Of a DNA stretch of 64,000 nt, positions 54,181-63,308 are shown one piece after another. A program made the translations under genes and the position numbers. Source of the DNA: Symbiodinium natans (Eukaryota > Sar > Dinophyceae > Suessiales > Symbiodiniaceae); NCBI GenBank assembly GCA_905221605.1, contig CAJNDS010002107.1:377922-441921 (forward strand), given 5' to 3'. How positions within the stretch are numbered: position 1 is the first letter of the stretch; every line of letters begins with the position of its first letter. The notes under the pieces are model-generated. The model made no database searches and had not been told where the DNA came from. It was given only the letters and a program-made list of their open reading frames with translations.

Positions 54181-54885
54181 GGTAGGGGTCAGAGCAGACA
54201 GGCTATCCCACCCACCGTTGCTGCAAACCCATGGCCGTTCTATCTCGGAGAACCAAGGGAGCAGGGCAATACCCGGGCTTCCGTCTCTTGACGCACATAC
54301 GGGCCACGTCTGCATCCCTTCGCTTCCTAGCCCCAAACGGCAGCCTTGCTGTGCAGACGAAAGTTGTCAGACACAGAACCGATTTTGGACTCGTACCGGC
54401 AACCTCACAAACCTAACTCGCATCATGGAAGCCGACGCACATACACTTGACATACAGCTGAATGACGAGGACAAGTGCATGTGCCACTGAAGGTCTCTTC
54501 AATCATGTGATGAACCGCCATGATAGAGTTGCAACCTACACGCACGCATCATGCAACCATGTCAGCTCGATGCACCACATAAAGCATGCAAACACACACA
54601 CACACACACACAAGCAAACACACAAGCAAACAAAAGAGCACTTGTGGCCTGCAATGTCGAAATACTTGAGGACAAGCTTCCCTTTCGGCTTCGCGGGCGG
54701 GCTGAAACCCTCAAAGCCTGGGCAAGCTGGGGGCGAAGTGAGTCTTGGACGTGGTGCTAGCACTTCAGGGATTCCTGCACAGTAAAGCACAGCTAAACCC
54801 GTGCTCACTTCCGCTGAGGCCGCCACAACTGCTGTTGCCACCCATGTTGAACAGTTTCTGATGAAGGGCTTCTCGCCAAGTTAAC
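54181..54885. other. Start of a repeat-poor island, with (CA)n
   Basis: No telomere-like units. A (CA)n/(AAGC) stretch at 54,591-54,633. Overlapping short frames; none supported. Confidence 0.4.
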
Positions 54886-55230
54886 TTGATTCATCAAAGC
54901 GTCTGCGCTTGGAGCAAATCAAGACAAACAAGTTGCAATTGTGCAAAGCTTGCAGCACGCAGAAAATTCGGAACTGGGAACCATCTCATGCTTCGGTGCA
55001 AAGAGCTGGAGAAGCTGTTTAGAAACGGATACATGCAAGCACCCGCAATTGCGAGACCATATCAGAAATATACTGCCCATGCTGACAAGCTTTGGGACAA
55101 AGATTTCCCACACGTTCTGGCATCTGCAGCGTCCTCGGGGCCCTGTGATCAACACCCCAAGCCACACGTTTCCAGGTTGAGGAGCTTAACGTTGGTAGCC
55201 TCAGCAGGACAAACGTCGATCCAACAATAG
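54886..55230 (+). CDS. Hypothetical 114-residue open frame or exon remnant
   Basis: No family recognised. The central part is protein-like (ELEKLFRNGYMQAPAIARPY and WDKDFPHVLASA), Lys/Arg-rich at the start. It lies in the longest stretch without telomere repeat before the main gene. The frame one base over is also open for 79 codons and the minus strand for about 100, so the reading is uncertain. A pseudogene is equally likely. Confidence 0.25.
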   Translation: MIHQSVCAWSKSRQTSCNCAKLAARRKFGTGNHLMLRCKELEKLFRNGYMQAPAIARPYQKYTAHADKLWDKDFPHVLASAASSGPCDQHPKPHVSRLRSLTLVASAGQTSIQQ

Positions 55231-55306
55231 GGAACCATTCCCAAGACTGGTTGTTTTTCTTCTCCATAGGCGCTAGCCGAACAAGCTCTGATCCTCTCGC
55301 AGGCGC

Positions 55307-55708
55307 ATGCCTGATCGGCAAGTTCTGTTGCATGAATTTGTTGCTGATTTAGGAGCATGTCTGGGGCATTCCTGCCAACATGCTCCGCGTTCATCTGCAC
55401 CGAATTCAGCCCCTTCCGTTGTGCACGATTCCCAGCCTGTGTTCAGCAGCATTTGGAGCTTGAAGCTTCAAGGGTCGGGGTCTGTGTTCCAAGGGGTTGC
55501 CAGGGTTGCAGGTCCTGTAGCAAAGGCCGGGAAATGTGACCAACGGTTGAGTGAGAGGTCTCCAACAAGCCCTTCCATCCCGCATCATCCCTTGCACTTG
55601 GCACAAAAAAGTCGCGATGTGGAGCAACACGCTGTAGAGAATGTGGATGATGCTACGCGAAGCCTTACGGGGTTTGCAGGAGTATCTGCCTTCTCTGTGA
55701 AGTTCTGA
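55307..55708 (+). CDS. Hypothetical 133-residue open frame or exon remnant
   Basis: No family recognised. It could belong with the open frame 75 bp upstream through an intron, but no paired splice sites with direct repeats were identified. Ser/Ala/Val-rich, ending ...GVSAFSVKF before TGA. Conflicting minus-strand frames exist. Confidence 0.22.
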   Translation: MPDRQVLLHEFVADLGACLGHSCQHAPRSSAPNSAPSVVHDSQPVFSSIWSLKLQGSGSVFQGVARVAGPVAKAGKCDQRLSERSPTSPSIPHHPLHLAQKSRDVEQHAVENVDDATRSLTGFAGVSAFSVKF

Positions 55709-57359
55709 TACGCAAGCTCAATTGCGCAGCAAGTGCTTACTGCTCAGGCACTTGTGGAAGTGCGGATCTGGATGGACATGTGGCACCCATAACGCTGCTT
55801 AGATGGCCTACTGCATGATACAAGCTCGTTCTGGCATGGCAGAGTTTAAGATACGGAGGGACCCCTGGAAGGGCCCTGAATCTTATTCCCCTATAAAACC
55901 GCTATATCCGTCGACCCCAGCTTGAGCGGGGGCGGTGTCAGTGAAGACCGGAAGTCTTCGGTTTCAGGCTTAGGGTTTAGGGCTTGGGGTTTAGGGTTTA
56001 GGGGACGGGTTTAGGGTTTAGGGTCCCCGTAAACCACTTGTGAACTCAGCAAGCTAACCAAAGTCCCGCCATCCGAGAGCCCAGTCATCTTGGCACCATG
56101 TCTCAAGACCCCGGTAAGCCTTCGGATCGTGGGACTGACTTAGGAAGGGCTACTAGGGGGGTCTATATGGGTTTTGAGGGTGAGGGTTCAAGACTTTCGG
56201 GCGTCTGACGTAGGCTCTGGGGTTTTACGGGTGTTGGATTTAATGAATCATTAGATATGGTTCCTGTTAAAGGGTGCCTTCAAGGGGTTGCTACAAGGGA
56301 TCTAGAATGGTACTATAATAGAGGAGCCTTTAAAACATGAGAATAAGGTTTTGGTGGATATTATATCACTAAAATCCGGACCCCCAAAAAAGTATTCGTA
56401 ATCATTTAGGTCCCTGTCCCCAACCAAAATAGGATTCGTAATCATTAAGGTCCCTGTCCCTAAACCTTCAACCCTAAACCTGAAACCCTAAACCCCCCCA
56501 AACCCCAGCCCTAAACCGTCTAAACCCAAACAAACTTAGCCCGCAAGCCTCCAAGAAGCCCTGCTCGACACTATCCCTTAGAATTTCTTGAGATCTGTAT
56601 ACCCGGTTTAGGGTTTAGGGTTTAGGGTTTAGGGGTTTAGGGTTTAGGGTTTTGGGTTTTGGGGTTTAGGATTTAGGGTTTAGGGTTTAGGGTTTCGGGA
56701 CCTCAAAACCTCCATTTTCATGACCGAAGGCAGGGGCTTCATAGTTGAACCTCTCAGCTGCAGTCAACCCTGCGACCTTTCCGGACCTCGGTTTAGGTAG
56801 AATATTTGTTTTGCAGCCCGGACCCCTATGCTTAGGGTTTCGGAATTAAGGGCTAAGGGTTTAGGGTGTAGCATGTCAGGCTAAAACCTCAAAATCCCTG
56901 CATCGTCCCTAAACCCTAAACCCTAAACCCTAAACCCCAAACCCCAAACCCCAAACCCTAACCCTAAACCCGAGAAATTCGTCGCAAGAACCCATCCACT
57001 CCACTTGTGCCCACACCATTTGCTCACCTTGTCGGGCTGCCCGGCTCTTTGGGGCGAGGGCCCCGGACCACAGGGACTCGAGGTTAAGGGTCCTGGGGAA
57101 GCTCTCCGACCTTGGGTGATGGGGTTTAGGGTTACATGACAGTAATGCGTGAAACTCAATTAAGATACCCCCAATCCACGCTAAAGACTTGAAAAACAGA
57201 AGCACATCTGGAGGACACCTCAAGACAATGTAGGATCCCGGCCTGCTTCCGGAGCGTCTGCAGAAGCTTTCACACAGGGCTGCTCTTGCGATCGCAACAC
57301 CGTGACAAGCTTCGCCAAGACCATGGAAAATCACATGCAAAAGCTAAACAGCTAAGAGG
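55709..57359. other. Spacer with telomere-like blocks and a 40-bp tandem repeat
   Basis: G-strand 55,965-56,035; unique AT-rich 56,225-56,390; two copies of ATTCGTAATCATTTAGGTCC-type sequence at 56,394 and 56,434 (period 40 bp); C-strand 56,465-56,520; G-strand 56,606-56,700; C-strand 56,905-56,970. These are the last telomere-like arrays before the gene. Confidence 0.6.
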
Positions 57360-57608
57360 ATGACAGCAGCGACTGTGCACATGTTGCCCAACTTCTCCAG
57401 ATTCTATGACGCCTCTGTGAGCCAACAACCTTCGGTCGGGACGACAACGAGCATCCAAATGCACACGAATCCAGTCCATGAAAAAGCACTGCGGCTTGCG
57501 ATTGCTTTTGAGACTCTTCCCACCGAGAATCGCAGGAGAGACTTAGCTCTAAAGAACACAGGATTCCTACGATCAGGGGGAACCTCTGAGTCGGTGAGAT
57601 GGAGCTGA
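57360..57608 (+). CDS. Hypothetical 82-residue open frame
   Basis: No family recognised; mixed composition with an acidic/basic C-terminal half. Minus-strand frames overlap its beginning. It stands on the strand opposite to the main gene, directly downstream of that gene's 3' end. Confidence 0.15.
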   Translation: MTAATVHMLPNFSRFYDASVSQQPSVGTTTSIQMHTNPVHEKALRLAIAFETLPTENRRRDLALKNTGFLRSGGTSESVRWS

Positions 57609-57676
57609 GCTCCCCGAGATTCTCAGAGCTTCAATTGAGCCACGACGCCACAAAACGCCAATGGGTGCCCTAAACC

Positions 57677-57778
57677 TGGTGCTTAGTAGGGAATGGGGGA
57701 ATGGATCCCTATGATAGTCCCTTAAGATCCCTTGTAGTAGTCCCTATAACCCATTCCCCCATTCCCTACTGAGAACCA
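57677..57778. mobile_element. F2 family inverted-repeat element, copy 3, in the 3' flank of the main gene
   Basis: The left end TGGTGCTTAGTAGGGAATGG then GGGAATGG; the right end in reverse complement TGGTTCTCAGTAGGGAATGG then GGGAATGG. Arms of about 28 bp with two or three mismatches; the interior holds AGTCCC/GATCCCTTG. It lies about 80 bp beyond the stop codon of the LamG gene and so probably within its 3' untranslated region or just past it. Confidence 0.8.
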
Positions 57779-57858
57779 GACATCAAACTTGCACCTCATG
57801 CTCCGAGAGGCCGAGAAAGTGAGACCTTCGGAGGCTCTGAAGACTACACGCTGCAACA

Positions 57859-59967
57859 TCAGCTCCACGAAGCTCCGGAGAGCTTCGAGTTCAGGTACTC
57901 CATGCTGGTCCACATCTCGTCCTCCGAAAGTGCCCGGTTCCAGACGATGACCTCCATGACGCCAAAGTCCGAAGACTCCATAAAGTGGCCGTTGTTGATG
58001 TACAAGTGGGCATCTCCGTTGGACTTCACCGCCGCATGGTGTCCGACGTTCTTCTTCTCCTGGCCCCTTAAGACAACCCCTGCGCTGTTGCCGCACATGA
58101 CGAGCCAATCGGTCAAGCCCGTGTGCTGCCCCTCGCTGTGCACCCACGTGTTGTAGTACGTAACCCCCACTTTTCCAGCCCAGTGGCCGTGAAGCCAGTT
58201 CGAATGATTGTGCTGGAGAACTCGCTTCTGTACTCCTCCGTCGACATAGCGAGTGACCGAGCAAATGGTGAAGTCCGGCTTCATGATCTGGCCGAAGTCA
58301 TATCCGGTGTGGACGTCCCCGGCGAGGTATGCAACAGGAAATTTCGCTCCGTGGCCAGTCTCGACCTTTCTGGTGACGCTGCCCCTCGTCTCACGACCTT
58401 GCCAGCTGCCCACCGAGCTTTTCCAAGCTGAACTGGCGTCCTCGCTCTTGAACCAGGCCACCATGGAAGACATGTCAGCCGGTTGCGGCAGAAGGGGCCC
58501 GAGCTTCGAGTTCAGGTACTCCATGCTGGTCCACATCTCGTCCTCCGAAAGCGCCCGGTTCCAGACGATGACCTCCATGACGCCAAAGTCCGAAGACTCC
58601 ATAAAGTGGCCGTCGTTGATGTACAAGTGGGCATCTCCGTTGGACTTCACCGCCGCATGGTGTCCGACGTTCTTCTTCTCCTGGCCCCTTAAGACAACCC
58701 CTGCGCTGTTGCCGCACATGACGAGCCAATCGGTCAAGCCCGTGTGCTGCCCCTCGCTGTGCACCCACGTGTTGTAGTACGTAACCCCCACTTTTCCAGC
58801 CCAGTGGCCGTGAAGCCAGTTCGAATGATTGTGCTGGAGAACTCGCTTCTGTACTCCTCCGTCGACATAGCGAGTGACCGAGCAAATGGTGAAGTCCGGC
58901 TTCATGATCTGGCCGAAGTCATATCCGGTGTGGACGTCCCCGGCGAGGTATGCAATAGGAAATTTCGCTCCGTGGCCAGTCTCGACCTTTCTGGTGACGC
59001 TGCCCCTCGTCTCACGACCTTGCCAGCTGCCCACCGAGCTTTTCCAAGCTGAACTGGCGTCCTCGCTCTTGAACCAGGCCACCATGGAAGACGTGTCCGC
59101 TGGTTGACGATCAACTAGATCCGACTGCCCTGGCCAAAAGTCCTTCAAAGCAGCGATGGCCGTCTTTTTGGTTTCGACGGAGATCCAAGGGATTGCGCCC
59201 AGGACGACCGCAAACTGCACTCCGATGTCAGCCAAGAGAATCCTCCGAGTTGGGCTCTGGAAAGGTCCGAAACCCATCTGGACGCCCAACTCCAGACTGT
59301 TTCCGTCAAGGAGGCCTCGAATGTGGAAGTTCGACATTCCTGGCTTCTTGAAGCTGAAGAGCTCGACGACTTCCTCCTGGCCCAACTTGCGGGCGTCCTG
59401 CATTTTGCTCAGGCGAAGCATGGCATCCGCCCCTCGCAATTCCCAGGTCCGGTTGGGTTCCATAGAGTCACCATAGTCGATGGAAGACAGGTAGGCTTCC
59501 TCAGGGTCGCTCCTCCAGTACCAGGACTCGGTCTGTTGGCCACCTCCTTCGCCTTGCTCACTGCGATTGCCCCCTAGAAGCGACATGGGTGCAATTGCAT
59601 TCCCGCTCTCCCCTTTGGCGATACCAACGGAAGACCTCCAGGTCTTGTAGCTGCTGCCCAGGTTCTTCTTGACGAAGTCCGTTTCATCGCCGAAACGCTT
59701 CGCAAGCCGCAGTGTCCGGCTGAAGAGAAGGTGGCCACCGGTTTTGATTTCGGAACGGAGGACGGACAAGTCGAGGCCACCCGGCATTTGGTTCGGCCAA
59801 CACACGGTGGTGACCAAATCGTAGAGTTTCGGCAGGAAATCGAAACCCAAGCCTCCGATGGCGGCCAGCACAGGCTGAATGCTCATGGAAAATTCCACTG
59901 TCAGGCACTTCTCCACGGGCGTCTTTGCAGTGTAGAAGGAGTAGCCCTGCCACTTGTTCCAGTTCTC
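57859..59967 (-). CDS. Exon C of the Cys-repeat/LamG gene (LamG-like region and stop)
   Basis: 702 codons then TGA at 57,859-57,861. Residues 1-290 are of unknown fold, with motifs FYTAKTPVEKCLTVEFS, IGGLGFDFLPKLYDLVTTV and EEVVELFSFKKPG. Residues about 295-495 and 502-702 are two LamG-like domains, each running from MVAWFKSEDASS through RYVDGG, TYYNTW and HLYIN to VWNRALSEDEM, the last being typical of LamG/concanavalin-like domains. The second copy ends in SGASWS where the first continues GPLLPQPAD. A possible further splice to more downstream exons is not seen. Confidence 0.65.
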   Translation of the reverse strand, partial: ENWNKWQGYSFYTAKTPVEKCLTVEFSMSIQPVLAAIGGLGFDFLPKLYDLVTTVCWPNQMPGGLDLSVLRSEIKTGGHLLFSRTLRLAKRFGDETDFVKKNLGSSYKTWRSSVGIAKGESGNAIAPMSLLGGNRSEQGEGGGQQTESWYWRSDPEEAYLSSIDYGDSMEPNRTWELRGADAMLRLSKMQDARKLGQEEVVELFSFKKPGMSNFHIRGLLDGNSLELGVQMGFGPFQSPTRRILLADIGVQFAVVLGAIPWISVETKKTAIAALKDFWPGQSDLVDRQPADTSSMVAWFKSEDASSAWKSSVGSWQGRETRGSVTRKVETGHGAKFPIAYLAGDVHTGYDFGQIMKPDFTICSVTRYVDGGVQKRVLQHNHSNWLHGHWAGKVGVTYYNTWVHSEGQHTGLTDWLVMCGNSAGVVLRGQEKKNVGHHAAVKSNGDAHLYINDGHFMESSDFGVMEVIVWNRALSEDEMWTSMEYLNSKLGPLLPQPADMSSMVAWFKSEDASSAWKSSVGSWQGRETRGSVTRKVETGHGAKFPVAYLAGDVHTGYDFGQIMKPDFTICSVTRYVDGGVQKRVLQHNHSNWLHGHWAGKVGVTYYNTWVHSEGQHTGLTDWLVMCGNSAGVVLRGQEKKNVGHHAAVKSNGDAHLYINNGHFMESSDFGVMEVIVWNRALSEDEMWTSMEYLNSKLSGASWS

Positions 59968-62058
59968 CTGGAACGTTTTTTTTCATCACGCTCAGTACAC
60001 CTACAAACTCTCAGGCACTCGCTCGCTCACTCCACTCACCACACCCGAAACCACCTGAAACCTCCACGCGTCTGCTGAAATTGCTATGATGCGTATCTAA
60101 AGTTCGCCAACATGCAACCATGCGATCTCACGACCCCGTTCTCCTTCATCCAGGTGTTGTCGCAGGGCACCGCCCAAGGCTCCAGCTGGACGAAGTCCTC
60201 CTTCTTGGCAGACGTCCAGTCGTCTTTCGTTGCCTCCTGATGGTTGCCAACGTGAGCTCCGTTCTTGCTCCGGGGAGCAAAAGCCAAGCAAGAGCCGGAA
60301 TTGGCCTCCCTGCCGTTAAACTGGGTGATCAAATTGGTGACGTGGACATCATCACCAGCCTGCAATTTTGGCGCTTCCGAGTGCAGGACATCCTGCTCCC
60401 TCTGTGCTGCAGCAAACTGCAACAGCGAGGGATGCATCTCTTGGGAGTGCATCTCGACGACCAGGTTGCCACGCTGGTGGCGCACCGGCATCTTTCCGAC
60501 AGGCGGGAACTGGGACACACTAGCCTCCTGGATAAGGGAAGTGCCTCCGCGTAGGGCCTTCATTGCCAAGGAAGTGGCCACCTTCGCAAAGGTCTCGAGG
60601 GTCTCACCGATCACATCACCCAGCTTGTTCAAGTAGCTCAGAGGAGGTACCTCCTCCATGATCCTGAAGCCGAGGCATCTCGTGACTTCATGGCCTGACT
60701 CGGAACTTTCGCAATTCTGCAGGTCCTTCCCCATAGCCAACAAGCTCGTGATGGACGTCACCGGCGAGCCTGCAAGAACTCCGACGGGCGGGGGCAGAAA
60801 CTTCAGGGGCGGTGCGAAGGCCATGACATGATTTGCCACAAGCTTGGCCATGCAATGGAAGGTATCGGCTCTGTTGCAATGGTCCGTGTTCAGCAGATCG
60901 CGGATCATTGCGAAGACTCTGGCGACCCCCTCCTCTCCTGCGTCGACAACGAGGTGCAACTGCTTGGGCAGCCAGTTCAGGGGTGGCGCGAAATCCATGA
61001 CGTAGTTTGCCACTTTCTTGGCCATGCAGTGGAAGATGTTGCCTCTGTCACAATGAGGAGTGTTCAGAAGATCACGGACCATCGCGAAGATCCTGTCGAC
61101 GCCCTCCTGGCCGGCATTGACGACTGTGTGCAGCTGCTGGGGCAGAAACTTCAGGGGTGGTGCGAAGGCCATGACATGACTTGCCACAAGCTTGGCCATG
61201 CAATGGAAGGTATCGGCTCTGTTGCAATGGTCCGTGTTCAGCAGGACGTGGATCATCTGGAACAACCGGTCGACCGCCTCCTGAGTAAAGTCGGCAACGC
61301 GCCTCACCGGGCCTGGCAGCCAGTTCAATGGTGGCTCCATGCGCATAACATCCGCTGCCACCTTTCTCGCCAGGCAGTTGAAGGTATTGCCTCTGTTGCA
61401 GTCGTGTGCGTGCAACAGATCGTGGCTCATCTCGAGCATCCTTTGGATGGTATCCAAGTTTGCCCGTGCCACTCTTCCTACCTGCTCGGGCAAATGGTCC
61501 AGCGGATTCGGCAAGGGGACGCTTACCTCACCAATATTGTTGTCGAAGAGCGTGAGGCCTTGGCCAACAAGCGTTACTTTGCAGTATGAGTGGCCGAAGT
61601 TCAGAACAAAAGAAGGGGGGAAACTGGACCTGTACCCGAATGTTGGTACGGGCACGGAACAGTCCTCTGTGAAGTCGAAGCCCGTGGTGAAGGCCCTCAG
61701 AATGACGGTTGCCTCGAAGGGGTTAGGGTGGTTAGGCTTGAAGGTTTAGGGTATATTAGGGTTTAGGGCTTACGGGTCAAAACGGTGGTTGCCTTCTCGA
61801 CGGTGTCGATCACCGTATTCTGCACAAACTCTACTGCATTGACGTCTTTCACCTTGTCGAAAGCTTTTTTCAAGTCGCCAGGCGAAAGGCCCGTGCCTGA
61901 GACGTCCTCGACCGCTTGTGCAATGTCATCGACGAATGGAATCTTGTTGGAAAGGCTCGCGTCTAAGGAATGGTGTGAAACCTTTTCCTTGTCGGACCTC
62001 TGCGCCTGTGCAGCAAGCAGGTCACAATAGAGTTTTGTGAAGCCAGGACTTGTGGGGC
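57859..62058 (-). CDS. Spliced gene: Cys-repeat plus tandem LamG-like protein (3 exons seen, 5' end open)
   Basis: Predicted exons on the minus strand: 62,058-61,793, 61,712-60,144 and 59,967-57,859, joined in frame over introns of 80 and 176 bp, giving at least about 1,310 residues. Order of parts: N-terminal segment; four C-x7-C repeats of 58 residues; a linker; a region with Trp/Cys motifs; two LamG-like (concanavalin-type jelly-roll) domains. LamG domains usually bind sugars or other proteins outside the cell, so an adhesion or surface role is possible, but no signal peptide can be seen because the 5' end is missing. The two longer frames had only GTG near their beginnings and no ATG, which argued for splicing rather than separate genes. 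Exon joints are inferred, not proven. Confidence 0.65.
57881..59109 (-). repeat. Tandem 621-bp duplication encoding the two LamG-like domains
   Basis: Copies 57,881-58,488 and 58,502-59,109, offset exactly 621 bp (207 codons), so the frame is preserved. Only a handful of differences were noticed, e.g. AGTGCCC/AGCGCCC, GTTGTTG/GTCGTTG, GCAACAGG/GCAATAGG, leading to two or three amino acid changes (IND/INN, FPIA/FPVA). The boundary of identity is sharp at both ends. Confidence 0.95.
59968..60143 (-). other. 176-bp intron flanked by AGGAGAAC direct repeats
   Basis: Minus-strand contexts are ATGAAGGAGAACGGGG (donor side) and TTCCAGGAGAACTGG (acceptor side). The 8-mer AGGAGAAC occurs at 60,138-60,145 and 59,962-59,969. 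Cutting AG|GA ... AG|GA joins the frames in phase 0, giving TWMK|ENWNKWQGY. The downstream frame otherwise opens immediately after a TGA with no ATG. An alternative, a one-base error in the A8 run at 59,976-59,983 that would create an ATG start, is less attractive because it would not explain the matched 8-mers. Confidence 0.6.
60144..61712 (-). CDS. Exon B of the Cys-repeat/LamG gene (Cys-repeat region)
   Basis: 523 codons. Residues 1-19 extend the open frame 5' of a GTG that has no claim to be a start (EATVI..., then TEDCSVPVPTFGYRSSF). Residues about 99-330 hold four 58-residue repeats (61,418-60,723), each beginning LLxxxxC and containing C-x7-C (for example CNRADTFHC), then a basic helix and PPLNWLP or PPLKFLP. 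A degenerate fifth unit with C-x11-C follows. The C-terminal part has WTSAKKEDF and PWAVPCDNTWMK. Without splicing, the frame would run to a stop at 60,084 after 20 further residues. Confidence 0.65.
60723..61418 (-). repeat. Four 174-bp coding repeats with dimeric higher order
   Basis: Units of 58 codons. Units 2 and 4 are almost identical (LLNTDHCNRADTFHCMAKLV), while units 1 and 3 share PPLNWLP instead of PPLKFLP. Nearly identical stretches lie 348 bp apart (for example near 60,840-60,900 and 61,190-61,245), so a two-unit block was duplicated. A half unit precedes the first. Confidence 0.85.
61713..61792 (-). other. 80-bp intron built of telomere-like repeat, flanked by AGGCAACC
   Basis: Read on the minus strand, the donor context is GAGAAGGCAACC and the acceptor context TTCGAGGCAACC. 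The 8-mer AGGCAACC is present at both ends (61,787-61,794 and 61,707-61,714). Cutting as AG|GC ... AG|GC joins two frames in phase 0. The interior contains CCCTAAACCCTAATATACCC and further CCCTAA units and an in-frame stop. GC-AG introns with G after the acceptor are reported from dinoflagellates. Confidence 0.65.
61793..62058 (-). CDS. Exon A of the Cys-repeat/LamG gene
   Basis: Open in the frame that continues into exon B; reads ...LYCDLLAAQAQ..., ...NKIPFVDDIAQAVEDVSG..., ...LKKAFDKVKDVNAVEF... and ends ...TVIDTVEK. The upstream border is set by an in-frame TGA immediately followed by a possible acceptor AG|GCCCC near 62,059-62,060. The downstream border is AAG|GCAACC, a GC donor. No known domain; amphipathic helices are likely. 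Confidence 0.5.
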
Positions 62059-62514
62059 CTCATGCCATCTCGAATTCAGAGAACTTTGAAGCGTTAAACA
62101 GGAGCATGATTCGACATGATTCGACCACATGCTAAAACTTGAAGCTGTTCCCATCCCTGCCTCGCGTTGCAGCAAAGCCTCTGCAGCGCTTTCAATCGGT
62201 GCCGCCGCAACCTCGGAGTCGTCAGTCACAGGGTCCTGCCGGCCATATTTTTCAGGCTGAGGTCTCGCTCTGTGGACACTCCAGGACAGGTCCCGGCGCC
62301 TTGTGGGCATTGGGATCGTAATTTCGCGTCTCGCGCTGGCGGTGGTGCTTGTCAAGGACTTTTTTCAGGACGTCCCCCGCTGCATGAGGATCCCGGCTTC
62401 TCTTCTTTGCCATTGCGACGTGCTCGACATCCAAGCCTTGGCTTCAACATCCGGCTTCACATGCGGATTCAGGCTGCAACAGGTGTGGCAAGAACAGCCA
62501 AGCAACCAACATGC
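62059..62514 (-). other. Possible further 5' exons of the main gene, unresolved
   Basis: Two minus-strand frames look partly coding: one with MAKKRSRDPHAAGDVLKKVL (62,434-62,252) and one with DPVTDDSEVAAAPIESAAEA (to about 62,150). They are in different frames and neither joins exon A by an obvious repeat-flanked intron. They may be upstream exons of the same gene or part of another transcript. Base composition is like that of the exons and no telomere repeat is present. Confidence 0.35.

Positions 62515-63308
<794 letters not shown>

Noticed and set aside
57902-59107. Plus-strand frames opposite the LamG exon (up to 174 codons, duplicated)
   Set aside because: They mirror the duplicated minus-strand coding sequence; the minus-strand frame is far longer and carries recognisable LamG motifs.
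60828-61589. Plus-strand frame of 253 codons opposite the Cys-repeat exon
   Set aside because: It owes its length to the repeat period being a multiple of three; the minus strand has the conserved C-x7-C pattern, in-frame exon joints and the longer reading.
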